Source: Chryseobacterium sp. JJR-5R (GTDB taxonomy: Bacteria > Bacteroidota > Bacteroidia > Flavobacteriales > Weeksellaceae). From it: a stretch of 64,000 nucleotides of DNA. The stretch is from assembly GCF_034047335.1 (NCBI RefSeq), contig NZ_CP139137.1, positions 2,604,001-2,668,000 on the forward strand. The letters run 5' to 3'. Each line of letters begins with the position of its first letter. Position 1 is the first letter of the stretch. Positions 54,464-63,836 of the stretch are shown here, one piece after another. Under the pieces are notes generated by a model. The model had not been told where the DNA came from, searched no databases, and saw only the letters and a program-made list of their open reading frames with translations. The position numbers and the translations under genes were made by a program.

Positions 54464-54958
54464 TTAGTTTTTCAATATCTCAATTTCAGTATACCGAAAT
54501 ACTTTTCCAGCTTCGTTTTGGGATACTTTTGATAATCTTTTTCCTTTAGGAAACCCTTTCTTGCTTATAATCTGCCCTGTTACTTTTATTTGTACCGGCA
54601 AATTATCTCCCTGAAATAAATTATCTGCAGCTAATAATTTTTCATTGGCCGGTTCCAGCCAATAATAATTCTTTTTATCAGGATTTTGTTTTTTATCAAA
54701 CCTTGAATCACTCCATTGGGCACAAGTGCATGAAATTGCATTATAATTTAAGATCAAAGTTTCCGCTCTCCTGATAGGTTTAAATGTCGATTTATCAAAA
54801 ACTTCATTCTCTGTATATCTGATCGGTTTATTTATAGAATCGGCGTTAACTCTTGTCTTTGAAATGGTATTATAATCTGTTATTTCTGTTTTTGTCTGAT
54901 TACAGGAAACTGTAATTCCATATAGAAAAATTATTAATATATATTTTAAACTATCCAT
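54464..54958 (-). CDS. Hypothetical lipoprotein
   Basis: 164 residues with lipobox GITVSC near residue 19. The mature part has a CTCAQWS motif (two Cys in a CxC) and a C-terminal GKVFRYTEIEILKN strand. No family recognised. Monocistronic between the ABC pair and carB. Confidence 0.7.
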   Translation of the reverse strand: MDSLKYILIIFLYGITVSCNQTKTEITDYNTISKTRVNADSINKPIRYTENEVFDKSTFKPIRRAETLILNYNAISCTCAQWSDSRFDKKQNPDKKNYYWLEPANEKLLAADNLFQGDNLPVQIKVTGQIISKKGFPKGKRLSKVSQNEAGKVFRYTEIEILKN

Positions 54959-54984
54959 TTGTATTAAATTATAAATCTGTTAAA

Positions 54985-55024
54985 ACTAAAAAATGCATCT
55001 TAATAATAAGATGCATTTTTTAGT
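54985..55024. terminator. carB terminator
   Basis: A perfect 18-base stem (54985-55002 / 55007-55024) with a 4-base loop lies 22 bases after the carB stop, with T tracts on both strands. Confidence 0.93.
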
Positions 55025-55046
55025 TATTTCGTTTTATTTCCGGAAA

Positions 55047-58000
55047 CTACATCGTTTCCATCTTAAATGTCATGCTTTCAATAACTTTCAGGATTGCTTC
55101 TACTGTATCCATTGAGGTTAAACAGGGAACTCCGTTTTCCACGCTCATTCTCCTGATCTGGAAGCCGTCTCTTTCAGACTGTTTTCCTTTGGTCATGGTA
55201 TTTACCACATATTGAACTTTTCCTTTCTGGATCAGATCAATCAGGTTGACGCTTTCTTCACCTATCTTATAGCCAATTTTACAAGGAATGCCCTGCTCGC
55301 TGAAGAATTTAGCCGTTCCTTCCGTTGCCCAGATCCTGAAGCCCACTTCATGGAATCTTGCTGCCAGATCAGCTGCTTCCTGCTTGTGTTTGTCTGCTAC
55401 TGTGAATAAGATAGAACCGTGCATCGGCACTTTTCTTCCGGCTGCTACTAAACCTTTATACAATGCTTTTTCCAGCGTTGTATCTTTCCCCATTACTTCT
55501 CCTGTCGACTTCATTTCAGGTCCTAAAGAGATGTCCACCTTCGTCAGTTTTGAGAAAGAGAATACCGGAACCTTTACAAAAACGCCTTCCTTGTTGGGAA
55601 CCAGTCCGTTTTTGTAGCCTAAATCGGTTAACTTCTGGCCTAAGATTGCTTTGGTTGCCAGGTTGGCCATCGGAACTTCCGTAATTTTAGATAAGAAAGG
55701 AACTGTTCTTGATGATCTTGGATTCACTTCAATTACATATACATTCCCTTCAAAAAGTACGTACTGGATATTCATTAACCCAATTACTTTCAGGCCTTTG
55801 GCTAATCGCTGCGTATAATCTACCAATGTCTCAACTTCGCTTGGTGAAATATTCTGCGGAGGATAGACTGCAATCGAGTCTCCGGAGTGAACTCCTGCTC
55901 TTTCGATATGCTCCATAATCCCCGGAATAATTACCGTTTCACCGTCGCAGATGGCATCCACTTCAATTTCTTTCCCTACCATATACCTGTCGACCAGAAC
56001 CGGATGTTCCGGGCTCGCATCTACGGCAAATTCCATGTAATGAGACAGCTCAGCTTCAGTATAGACGATTTCCATGGCCCTTCCTCCTAAAACGTAGCTC
56101 GGACGAACCAATACCGGATACCCGATTTCGTTGGCAATTTTTATAGCTTCTTCTTTTGAAGTCGAGGTTTTTCCTAAAGGCTGGGGAATTCCCATTTCCT
56201 GAAGGGCTTTTTCAAATTTATCCCTGTTTTCCGCCCTGTCCAGATCTTCCAGAGAAGTTCCCAGGATCTGAACGCCGTGAGAAGCCAGTTTATCCGCTAA
56301 GTTGATGGCTGTCTGCCCACCGAACTGTACCACCACGCCCATCGGTTTTTCAAGCTCGATGATGTTCATTACATCTTCTTCCGTTAATGGCTCGAAATAT
56401 AATTTATCCGAGATGGAGAAATCCGTAGAAACCGTTTCAGGATTATTGTTGATGATAATGGCTTCATACCCCATTTCTTTGATTGCCCAAACCGAGTGAA
56501 CCGTTGCGTAGTCAAACTCAACCCCCTGCCCGATCCTGATCGGTCCGGAACCGAGAACAATAATTTTATTTTTATCGGAAGCTACGCTTTCATTTTCTTC
56601 TTCGTACGTTCCGTAGAAATACGGCGTCTCACTTTCAAATTCCGCAGCGCAGGTATCTACCATCTTGTATACCGGCATTACTCCGTTTTCTTTTCTGAAA
56701 TTGAAGATTTCGCGCTCTTTTACATCCCATAAAACCGCAATATTAACATCGGCAAACCCTAATTTCTTGGCCTGGATCAAAGTTTCCTTGTCAAATCTCT
56801 TATCCGCAATCGTTTTTTCGAAATCAATTAATTTCTTGATTTTCCAGATAAAGAATTTATCAATTTTGCTCCATTCCACAATCTGTTCCCAGTCGTATCC
56901 TCTTCTTAATGCATCCCCGATGATGAACAGTCTTTCATCGTCGCATACCCTGATTCTTCTTTCGATCTCCTCTTCGGTAAGCGCTTCTGCCTGCTTGGTT
57001 TTCAAACCGACATGCTTGATGCCTGTTTCCAGAGAACGGATGGCTTTCTGCAAAGACTCCTCGAAATTTCGTCCGATGGCCATTACTTCACCCGTTGCTT
57101 TCATCTGTGTGGATAACCTTCTGTCTGCCGTTTCAAATTTATCAAACGGGAATCTCGGGAATTTAGTCACCACGTAATCCAGGGCCGGCTCAAAGCAGGC
57201 ATAGGTTTTTCCGGTCACCGGATTCATGATTTCGTCTAGCGTCAGTCCTACTGCGATCTTAGCGGCAATTTTTGCAATCGGGTAGCCGGTTGCCTTACTG
57301 GCCAAGGCTGATGAACGGGAAACCCTCGGGTTCACCTCAATGATATAATAGTCAAATGAATGCGGGTCTAAAGCCAGCTGAACGTTACATCCGCCTTCAA
57401 TACCCAAAGCCCTGATGATTTTTAGCGATGCATTCCTCAACAGCTGGTATTCCCTGTCAGAAAGCGTCTGGGAAGGCGCCACCACGATAGAGTCACCGGT
57501 GTGTACACCAACCGGGTCTATATTTTCCATGTTACAGACTACAATTGCGTTGTCGTTTGCATCACGCATTACTTCGTATTCAATTTCTTTGAAACCGGCA
57601 ATTGACCGTTCAATAAGGCACTGTGTTACCGGACTGTATTTCAGACCCAATTCAGCAATTTCCTTCAATTCCACTTCATTGGAAGCGATCCCTCCGCCTG
57701 TTCCGCCCATGGTGAAGGCAGGACGCACAATTACCGGATACCCGATTCTGTCCGCGAAGTTCAATGCCCCTTCTACAGTATTCACGATATCAGACTCAGG
57801 AACGGGTTCATTCAGTTCCCTCATCAGCTCCCGGAACAAATCCCGGTCTTCCGCCCGATTGATGGCCGAAAGCTTTGTGCCCAGAACTTCCACTTTGCAT
57901 TCTTCAAGAATACCGGATTTTTCCAGCTCTACCGCCATGTTCAGTCCGGTCTGCCCGCCAAGTGTTGGTAAAAGCGCATCCGGACGCTCTTTTCGGATGA

Positions 58001-58229
58001 TGTGACTTACAAACTGAAGGGAAATCGGTTCGATGTATACTTTATCCGCGATTTCAACATCCGTCATGATCGTTGCCGGGTTGGAGTTGATCAGGATTAC
58101 CTTGTACCCTTCTTCTCTCAAAGACAGGCAGGCCTGCGTTCCGGCGTAATCAAATTCCGCCGCCTGACCGATGATGATGGGACCGGAACCGATTACTAAA
58201 ATTGTTTTTATGTCTGTACGTTTTGCCAT
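55047..58229 (-). CDS. carB: Carbamoyl-phosphate synthase large subunit
   Basis: 1060 residues, standard length. Two ATP-grasp halves are visible, each starting with a Rossmann-like GSGPI motif ([17 protein letters not shown] and [16 protein letters not shown]), and both with [24 protein letters not shown] metal sites. A C-terminal MGS allosteric domain (about 930-1060) ends the chain. It makes carbamoyl phosphate from bicarbonate, ammonia and ATP for pyrimidines and arginine. Last gene of the pyrB operon. Confidence 0.98.
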   Translation of the reverse strand: MAKRTDIKTILVIGSGPIIIGQAAEFDYAGTQACLSLREEGYKVILINSNPATIMTDVEIADKVYIEPISLQFVSHIIRKERPDALLPTLGGQTGLNMAVELEKSGILEECKVEVLGTKLSAINRAEDRDLFRELMRELNEPVPESDIVNTVEGALNFADRIGYPVIVRPAFTMGGTGGGIASNEVELKEIAELGLKYSPVTQCLIERSIAGFKEIEYEVMRDANDNAIVVCNMENIDPVGVHTGDSIVVAPSQTLSDREYQLLRNASLKIIRALGIEGGCNVQLALDPHSFDYYIIEVNPRVSRSSALASKATGYPIAKIAAKIAVGLTLDEIMNPVTGKTYACFEPALDYVVTKFPRFPFDKFETADRRLSTQMKATGEVMAIGRNFEESLQKAIRSLETGIKHVGLKTKQAEALTEEEIERRIRVCDDERLFIIGDALRRGYDWEQIVEWSKIDKFFIWKIKKLIDFEKTIADKRFDKETLIQAKKLGFADVNIAVLWDVKEREIFNFRKENGVMPVYKMVDTCAAEFESETPYFYGTYEEENESVASDKNKIIVLGSGPIRIGQGVEFDYATVHSVWAIKEMGYEAIIINNNPETVSTDFSISDKLYFEPLTEEDVMNIIELEKPMGVVVQFGGQTAINLADKLASHGVQILGTSLEDLDRAENRDKFEKALQEMGIPQPLGKTSTSKEEAIKIANEIGYPVLVRPSYVLGGRAMEIVYTEAELSHYMEFAVDASPEHPVLVDRYMVGKEIEVDAICDGETVIIPGIMEHIERAGVHSGDSIAVYPPQNISPSEVETLVDYTQRLAKGLKVIGLMNIQYVLFEGNVYVIEVNPRSSRTVPFLSKITEVPMANLATKAILGQKLTDLGYKNGLVPNKEGVFVKVPVFSFSKLTKVDISLGPEMKSTGEVMGKDTTLEKALYKGLVAAGRKVPMHGSILFTVADKHKQEAADLAARFHEVGFRIWATEGTAKFFSEQGIPCKIGYKIGEESVNLIDLIQKGKVQYVVNTMTKGKQSERDGFQIRRMSVENGVPCLTSMDTVEAILKVIESMTFKMETM

Positions 58230-58285
58230 TTTTCTTTTTATTATAGAGTCAGGATTCTAGAGCCAATAGCCAAGATTCCAGATTT

Positions 58286-58642
58286 TTATTTTAAATTATT
58301 TTTAAACGAATAAATCATTCTCTGAATTTCAGAAACTTCATTTAGTAGAGTGATTGTTTTTTCTTTTGGTAAGAGATTTAATTCTTTAATCAAAATCAGC
58401 TGTGTCTGCAGTTCAAAAGCTGAACCTAAAGCAATCGACAGAAAATGATTAAATTCTTTATTTCCATTTCTACCCGAACCTTCAGCAATATTAGAAGGAA
58501 TAGAAACTGCTGATCTTTTAATCTGAGAAATCAACCCGTACTTTTCATCATTGCTGATCTCTTTACAAATAATGTAAATATTTTTGGCCAATACAATGGA
58601 TCTTTGCCAAAAAATCAGCTTTTCAAAGTTATGCATCTGCAA
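58286..58642 (-). CDS. Four-helix-bundle protein (23S rRNA IVP/S23 type) inserted between carA and carB
   Basis: 118 residues. The signature is clear: FEKLIFWQRSIVLAKNIYIIC, KYGLISQIKRSAVSIPSNIAEGSGR, and FNHFLSIALGSAFELQTQLIL. The family occurs as proteins encoded in intervening sequences of 23S rRNA and also as loose genes. Its role is unknown. It breaks an otherwise standard operon, and the flanks carry short repeats (copies of TCTTGGTTCT upstream), suggesting a mobile cassette. Confidence 0.92.
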   Translation of the reverse strand: MQMHNFEKLIFWQRSIVLAKNIYIICKEISNDEKYGLISQIKRSAVSIPSNIAEGSGRNGNKEFNHFLSIALGSAFELQTQLILIKELNLLPKEKTITLLNEVSEIQRMIYSFKNNLK

Positions 58643-58662
58643 TCTATTTGATTTTGATTTTG

Positions 58663-58695
58663 CGTCTTGGTTCTTATATCTTGGTTCTTGGTTCT
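58663..58695. repeat. Three copies of TCTTGGTTCT at the carA 3' end
   Basis: Copies begin at 58665, 58679 and 58686. They encode the last residues of CarA (EEPRTKI). A related inverted stretch (58245-58281) lies on the other side of the four-helix-bundle gene. Confidence 0.6.
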
Positions 58696-59768
58696 TCTTT
58701 TTTAAACCCTTCCATCAGCTCTATAAAATCATCAAATAAATAATTTGCATCTTCAGGGCCCGGGCTTGCTTCCGGATGGTACTGAACGGAGAAGCATGGG
58801 TGGATTTTGTGTTTCAGGCCTTCGTTGGTTCTGTCATTCAATGCGATATGCGTTTCGATAAGGTCTGTCGCTTTTAAGCTTTCCTGATCTACGGCATACC
58901 CGTGGTTCTGGGACGTGATGGCCACTTTGTTTTTCTCTAAATCCAGCACCGGATGGTTTCCTCCGCGGTGCCCGAATTTCAGTTTGAACGTTTTTGCGCC
59001 GCAGGCCAGACCAATCAACTGGTGTCCTAAACAAATCCCGAAAATCGGGACTTTCCCTAACAGTCCGCGGATCATTTCCAGGGCCGGCTGGTTGTCTTCA
59101 GGATCGCCGGGGCCGTTGGACAGCATCACGCCGTCAGGATCCATTAATAAAATGTCTTCCGCCGTTACGTCCTGGGAAACCACGGTGATATCGCAGTTCC
59201 GTTGGGACAGCTCCCTGATAATCCCCAGTTTGGAACCGAAGTCGACCAATACCACTTTCAGGCCTCTTCCCGGATTGGCGTAAGGCGTCTTGGTGGAAAC
59301 CTGTGCCACCTGGTTGGTAGGGAAAGTTGTAGATTTCAGTTCTGAAACTACCGTATTTTCGTCAGCATCAGCATTTACGATTTTTCCTTTTACCACGCCG
59401 TGGTTACGGAGAATCCGGGTCAGTCTCCGGGTATCGATTCCCGAAATCCCGGACAGGTTTTTCTTTTTAAATAATTCGTCTAAAGTAATCTGAGTACGGA
59501 AATTGGATGGCAGGTCACAAAGCTCTTTTACAATAAGACCTTTGATTGCCGGTTCAATACTCTCATAATCATCTCTATTAATCCCATAGTTCCCGATAAG
59601 CGGATATGTCATGCATACAATCTGACCGCAGTAAGACGGATCTGAGATCAGTTCCTGATACCCTGTCATGCCGGTATTGAAAACCACCTCTCCCGCAGTT
59701 TCCAACGCTGCCCCGAAACCTTCTCCATGAAATACTTCACCGGACTCCAGTATTAACTTTTTCTTCAT
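58674..59768 (-). CDS. carA: Carbamoyl-phosphate synthase small subunit
   Basis: 364 residues from the ATG at 59768; the frame to 59894 overlaps pyrB and is rejected. The N-terminal domain is standard (ESGEVFHGEGFGA, FNTGMTGYQE, SDPSYCGQIVCMTYPLIGNYG) and the glutaminase has the catalytic Cys in GICLGHQLIGLACG and His/Glu in QYHPEASPGP. It supplies ammonia from glutamine to CarB. Its extreme C-terminus (EEPRTKI) is encoded by the repeat before the inserted gene. Confidence 0.97.
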   Translation of the reverse strand: MKKKLILESGEVFHGEGFGAALETAGEVVFNTGMTGYQELISDPSYCGQIVCMTYPLIGNYGINRDDYESIEPAIKGLIVKELCDLPSNFRTQITLDELFKKKNLSGISGIDTRRLTRILRNHGVVKGKIVNADADENTVVSELKSTTFPTNQVAQVSTKTPYANPGRGLKVVLVDFGSKLGIIRELSQRNCDITVVSQDVTAEDILLMDPDGVMLSNGPGDPEDNQPALEMIRGLLGKVPIFGICLGHQLIGLACGAKTFKLKFGHRGGNHPVLDLEKNKVAITSQNHGYAVDQESLKATDLIETHIALNDRTNEGLKHKIHPCFSVQYHPEASPGPEDANYLFDDFIELMEGFKKEEPRTKI

Positions 59769-59865
59769 TTTTAATTTTATCTCTTTATTTCTATTTATAA
59801 TTTCTTTTGTAAATGTATAATGTAAGTCGTAGGGATGTACTTTTTTACTTTGTACATTATACTTT

Positions 59866-60762
59866 TTACAATTCTTTAAAGGTATGACCTTCATTTTCCA
59901 AAGCCTCTTTCAGGATGGCCATTCTTGCAAAAACACCGTTCTGCATTTGCCTGAAGATTCTCGAACGTTCGCATTCCACCAGGTCAGTATCAATTTCCAC
60001 GCCCCGGTTTATGGGTGCCGGATGCATGATAATTGCTCCTTCTTTCATTGCTTTCTCCCTGGTTTTGGTCAGTCCGTATTTTCTGTGGTATTCCGAGGCG
60101 GAAAAACTCATTTTGGCATCGTGGCGTTCATGCTGGATCCTTAACAGCATCAGGACATCCACTTCAGAAATCAGCTGCTCTACTGCCAGATAGGTCCCGT
60201 TAATAAGTGCGCCTTCATCGAACCACTGCTCAGGGCCTGAAAAATACACTTTTGCGCCTAACCTTCTCAGCGCCTCTGCATTTGAATTGGCAACACGGCT
60301 GTGTTTTACGTCTCCCACGATCCCCACTTTCAGGCCTTCAAACTTACCGAATTCCTGATAAATGGTCATGAGGTCCAGCATGCACTGTGAAGGGTGGTTT
60401 CCCGTTCCGTCCCCTCCGTTGATCACCGGGATGCTGATGTTTTTAAGGTCATCAAAATACCGGTCTTTCTTATCCCTGATCACAACCAGGTTTACACCCA
60501 GGCTTTCAATGGTTTTCACTGTATCATACAGGCTTTCGCCCTTGTTCACAGAACTGTTTGAAGCATCGAAAGGGACTACCTGAAGGCCCAGTTTCCTTTC
60601 AGCGATATCAAAGCTGGTCTTTGTTCTGGTGCTGTCTTCAAAGAAAAGGTTTGAACAAAAAACTTCCCCTTCAATTTTAGCCGTTCTGCCGGTGGCAAAA
60701 GCCATGGCTTCTGTCAGTATCCTGTTGATTCTCTCGGTGCTCAGTTCTGTAATCGTAAACAT
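59866..60762 (-). CDS. pyrB: Aspartate carbamoyltransferase catalytic subunit
   Basis: 298 residues. The carbamoyl-phosphate site is [10 protein letters not shown], the loop with active Ser/Lys is [11 protein letters not shown], and the [21 protein letters not shown] and [12 protein letters not shown] motifs complete the family set. It joins carbamoyl phosphate and aspartate in pyrimidine synthesis. No pyrI regulatory subunit is nearby. First structural gene of the operon behind an attenuator-like leader. Confidence 0.97.
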   Translation of the reverse strand: MFTITELSTERINRILTEAMAFATGRTAKIEGEVFCSNLFFEDSTRTKTSFDIAERKLGLQVVPFDASNSSVNKGESLYDTVKTIESLGVNLVVIRDKKDRYFDDLKNISIPVINGGDGTGNHPSQCMLDLMTIYQEFGKFEGLKVGIVGDVKHSRVANSNAEALRRLGAKVYFSGPEQWFDEGALINGTYLAVEQLISEVDVLMLLRIQHERHDAKMSFSASEYHRKYGLTKTREKAMKEGAIIMHPAPINRGVEIDTDLVECERSRIFRQMQNGVFARMAILKEALENEGHTFKEL

Positions 60763-60788
60763 AATAACTCAAATTTTTTACAAAAAAA

Positions 60789-60811
60789 AAGCGAAGAAAA
60801 TATCTTCGCTT
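60789..60811 (-). terminator. pyrB leader terminator (attenuator)
   Basis: A 9-base perfect stem (60803-60811 / 60789-60797) with a 5-base loop, directly followed on the minus strand by nine T. It lies between the leader frame and pyrB, so it can only serve to stop transcripts before pyrB. The stem overlaps the stop codon of the leader frame. Confidence 0.85.
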
Positions 60812-60881
60812 AAAATAAATAAATATCGTAAAGGGCGTCTACGCCCGGTAATTCTAATGATATAAATACTGTGTTATTCAT
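60810..60881 (-). CDS. Putative pyr leader peptide
   Basis: A 23-codon frame starting MNNTVFISLE and ending YDIYLF. The last codons are U-rich in RNA (TTT, TAC, GAT, ATT, TAT, TTA, TTT then TAA) and run up to the terminator stem, which includes the stop. This is the layout of the pyrBI leader of enteric bacteria, where UTP level sets polymerase pausing and ribosome position. The promoter is so close that the message is probably leaderless. Inferred, not proven. Confidence 0.55.
   Translation of the reverse strand: MNNTVFISLELPGVDALYDIYLF
60833..60846 (-). promoter_or_regulatory. Possible pause hairpin in the pyr leader
   Basis: GGGCG and CGCCC arms around a 4-base loop lie just before the U-rich stretch. 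In enteric pyrBI leaders a similar hairpin pauses polymerase. Confidence 0.5.
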
Positions 60882-60887
60882 TAGGTG

Positions 60888-60918
60888 CAAAGATATAACA
60901 ATTTTATAAATCTGCAAA
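60888..60918 (-). promoter_or_regulatory. pyrB: Promoter of the pyrB-carA-carB operon
   Basis: TTTG (60915-60918), 19 bases, TATCTTTG (60888-60895) on the minus strand is a full consensus match with the same spacing as the tRNA-Ser promoter. The start site should fall close to 60882, at the ATG of the leader frame. Confidence 0.8.
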
Positions 60919-60975
60919 AGAAAATCTGAGTTAGTTAAAATACCACAATAATTCAATAATTTAATTTTTATATAT

Positions 60976-60983
60976 TATTTTTG
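60976..60983 (+). promoter_or_regulatory. Candidate -7 element for the Lrp-type gene
   Basis: TATTTTTG fits TAnnTTTG 21 bases before the ATG at 61005. No upstream TTTG is found at the right distance, so it is tentative. Confidence 0.3.
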
Positions 60984-61004
60984 TGCCCATTCAATCATCA
61001 TTAT

Positions 61005-61466
61005 ATGGATTTAAAAGATAAAATGATTCTCAGCATCGTCCAGGAAAATTCTACGCTGTCTGTAAAAGAAATTTCAGAAAGAATCGGTCTTACTTTTACG
61101 CCTACCTATGAGCGGATCAAACAGCTGGAGAAAAATGGGATCATAGAAAAATACGTAGGTCTCCTGAACCGCGAAAAATTAGGGTTGAATATTGTGGTCT
61201 ACTGTAATGTCCGTCTTAAAGAGCAGTCCCAGAAAGTCCTTGAAAGCTTTGAAAAGAACATCGGGAAATATGATGAAGTACAGGAAATCATCAGCCTTTC
61301 CGGAGAATATGATTACATGCTGAAAATCATTGCAAAAGACGTCAATTCTTATAATGACTTCACGGTCAATGTCATTTCAAACATCCCGAACATCGGCCAG
61401 TACCACAGCTCTATTGTCCTTAATGAAGTCAAAAAATCCACCAAGTTCAAAATTGACATGGGATAA
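61005..61466 (+). CDS. Lrp/AsnC family transcription regulator
   Basis: 153 residues from the ATG at 61005. N-terminal HTH (DKMILSIVQENSTLSVKEIS ... TFTPTYERIKQLEKNGII) and C-terminal RAM effector domain (LNIVVYCNVRL, SGEYDYMLKIIAKDVNSYNDF). It should bind DNA as a dimer or octamer and respond to an amino acid. It is divergent from the pyrB leader and might act there, but nothing in the sequence shows that. Confidence 0.93.
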   Translation: MDLKDKMILSIVQENSTLSVKEISERIGLTFTPTYERIKQLEKNGIIEKYVGLLNREKLGLNIVVYCNVRLKEQSQKVLESFEKNIGKYDEVQEIISLSGEYDYMLKIIAKDVNSYNDFTVNVISNIPNIGQYHSSIVLNEVKKSTKFKIDMG

Positions 61467-61717
61467 TATAAGGTGCGTTTATTATTTGGCTGTATCATTT
61501 CTCAGTTTACTGCATATTCATTCTTACCCATTCATTTAAAGCGGAAAAATTCAATGCTATATCTTGGATTTCAGCATTCTTTTGCTTAAGATAAGTCAGG
61601 TTTATTGTTTCTTATTCCTTCCTCTGTTTTCATATCTGCTTCAGAAAAATGAATTTTCATTTTGTGTTTTAGAATATAATATTCCGGTGCAAAAATTAAA
61701 TATTGCTAAATTATTAT

Positions 61718-61725
61718 ATATTTGC
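61718..61725 (+). promoter_or_regulatory. Candidate -7 element for the zinc-ribbon/HTH gene
   Basis: TATATTTG lies 13 bases before the ATG at 61739. There is no TTTG at the correct spacing, so the call is weak. Confidence 0.3.
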
Positions 61726-61738
61726 TAAAATACTATAC

Positions 61739-62155
61739 ATGGAAAATTTCTGCCCGAAATGTAAAAGCGATAAAGTGGTTAAAAGCGGAATCATTAACGA
61801 AAAGCAAAGATTCCATTGTAAAGCATGCAACTATTATTTTACCGTTAAAAAACTGGGTAAAAAGATAGACGACTACTATGTAACCAAAGCGCTCCAATTG
61901 TACCTTGAAGGACTCAGTTTCCGAGAAATAGAAAGGATTATCGGAGTTTCCCATGTAACGGTAAGCTCATGGATCAAAAAGTACAACATCACAAGACCGC
62001 CGCATTCCGATTTTCATCCCGTTTACAAAATTCTAAAGCAAAACGAACTGATCGACTATATATCGAAAGAAGAAAACATCAAAGATTCCGGTTTGATCAT
62101 TACCCAGTTTGCCGATAAGTACATGTTGATCAAATGGGAAAGATTTAAAAAATAG
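61739..62155 (+). CDS. Transposase-like zinc ribbon/HTH DNA-binding protein
   Basis: 138 residues from the ATG at 61739. The N-terminus has a CPKC...CKAC zinc ribbon of the IS1/InsA type, and an HTH follows (GLSFREIERIIGVSHVTVSSWIKKY). No DDE catalytic domain and no flanking repeats are seen, so this is more likely a domesticated regulator than an insertion sequence. It sits alone ahead of the porin-transporter pair, 258 bases upstream. Confidence 0.8.
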   Translation: MENFCPKCKSDKVVKSGIINEKQRFHCKACNYYFTVKKLGKKIDDYYVTKALQLYLEGLSFREIERIIGVSHVTVSSWIKKYNITRPPHSDFHPVYKILKQNELIDYISKEENIKDSGLIITQFADKYMLIKWERFKK

Positions 62156-62412
62156 TTTTAATTATAGGTTATTAATTATGAGTTATAATTCTCTTTCTCA
62201 TAAAACATAATCCATTAAAATATTAACAATCAATACATTGAATCTTAAAACAATCTAAGATATAAATTTAAAGAAAGCTTTTTTTCAACTCTTAATTCAT
62301 AAGTCAAAACTATTAACTATAGCCTTACCTATAATATATATTAAATTTTCACAACTAAATTATTAATTACAATTTGGCTTTCATAAAATAACAGCCAAAA
62401 AATTAATAATTT

Positions 62413-63792
62413 ATGAGGAAAATATTAAGTTTTATTGGATTAGCTTTAATCAGCAGTTCTGTATACGGCCAGGGTTCCCCGGATTATGGAAACGGTTTAA
62501 AAATAAATTTGAATACTGAAGGCGATAAGTATGTGCGATTTATTTTATGGGACCAGTTCTGGATCCGGAACACGGAAATGAACCCCGGGAGCATGGTGGG
62601 CGGCGAACCCACCAAAAATACATGGAACCTGGGAAACCGCAGGGCGCGTATTTTAGCTTATGCCCAGATCACAAAGCGTTATATGATTCTGACCCATATC
62701 GGGATCAATAACCAGACGTTCATCAACGGCGGCGCAACCGGAACCACCGGAACAGGCGGGTACGGAAACGGTAAAAAACCACAGCTTTTCTTTCATGATG
62801 CGTGGAATGAGTATGCGGTGATAATGCCCGGAGAAGCCGGAAAATTCAGCCTTACTTTAGGAGGCGGGCTTCATTATTACATGGGGCTTTCCCGGATGAC
62901 AATGGCTTCAACCCTGAACTTCCTGACCTTGGATTCCCCTGTTTTCAGCTGGCCTCTGATTGACAATTCGGATCAGTTTGCAAGACAGATGGGTGTTTTC
63001 GCTAAAGGAAAGTACGGAAAATTTGAATACCGCATGAGTTTGAACAAGCCGTTCGCAACCGATTTGACTCCTGCAAATACTCTGGTTCCCGGAAACGAAG
63101 TCGCGGTTGACAATAACGGAAACCCGAACTGGTCCAAAGCCGGTTATTTTGAATACCAATTTTTAGATACGGAATCCAATCTCCTTCCTTTTAAAGTGGG
63201 TTCTTACTTAGGAACCAAAAAAGTTTTCAACATCGGTGCCGGTTTTTACCATCAGGCGGAAGGTACCAGAACGTCAGTTAATTCAAATATTGAAAAGCAT
63301 GACATCACTTTGCTTTCTGCGGATGCTTTTGCCGACATCCCTCTGGGCAGTGCCAAAAACAAGATGGCCGTTTCCGCTTATGCAGGATTTTACAACTATA
63401 ATTTCGGGCCGAATTATGTAAGGAATTTAGGAACGATGAACATCGCAGCCAATGACCCGAATTTTGTGGGACAACGGGCTTTGGCAGGCCCCGGAAATTT
63501 ACAGCCGATGATCGGAACCGGAAATGTAGTCTACGCTCAGGCAGGTCTGTTATTGCCGAACCAGGCAGAGAAACCGAAAATCAGGATCCAGCCTTTTGCC
63601 GCTTACACATACAAGGATTTTGAAGCTTTTGATAAGCCTTCTTCCCAGTTTGATGTTGGGGCCAACTGGTTCCTAGACGGGCACCATGCAAAAATTACAA
63701 CACAGTATTCCACAAGGCCGGTTTATACAAGCCCGACTGAAAACCCGAAATCCAAAGGGGAATTTATTGTGCAGCTTCAGATTTATTTATAA
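62413..63792 (+). CDS. Outer-membrane porin
   Basis: 459 residues. Signal peptide (LSFIGLALISSSVYGQ), then aromatic-ended beta strands typical of a barrel (KYVRFILWDQFWIRN, RYMILTHIGINNQTF, FSLTLGGGLHYYMGLS) and a C-terminal strand FIVQLQIYL ending in an aromatic-type pattern. It resembles phosphate-selective porin O/P types, but the ligand is unknown. It precedes a transporter gene by 44 bases, so it may feed the same substrate. Confidence 0.8.
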   Translation: MRKILSFIGLALISSSVYGQGSPDYGNGLKINLNTEGDKYVRFILWDQFWIRNTEMNPGSMVGGEPTKNTWNLGNRRARILAYAQITKRYMILTHIGINNQTFINGGATGTTGTGGYGNGKKPQLFFHDAWNEYAVIMPGEAGKFSLTLGGGLHYYMGLSRMTMASTLNFLTLDSPVFSWPLIDNSDQFARQMGVFAKGKYGKFEYRMSLNKPFATDLTPANTLVPGNEVAVDNNGNPNWSKAGYFEYQFLDTESNLLPFKVGSYLGTKKVFNIGAGFYHQAEGTRTSVNSNIEKHDITLLSADAFADIPLGSAKNKMAVSAYAGFYNYNFGPNYVRNLGTMNIAANDPNFVGQRALAGPGNLQPMIGTGNVVYAQAGLLLPNQAEKPKIRIQPFAAYTYKDFEAFDKPSSQFDVGANWFLDGHHAKITTQYSTRPVYTSPTENPKSKGEFIVQLQIYL

Positions 63793-63836
63793 GAAGATAT
63801 TTTATTTAATTTAATAATCAACAAAAATTTAGTGAT

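Noticed and set aside
58286..58642. A subunit of carbamoyl-phosphate synthase or a pyr regulator
   Set aside because: The sequence is plainly a 23S IVP/S23-type four-helix bundle.
61739..62155. Insertion sequence of the IS1 family
   Set aside because: Only the zinc ribbon and HTH are present; no DDE domain and no flanking inverted repeats were seen, so a domesticated regulator fits better.
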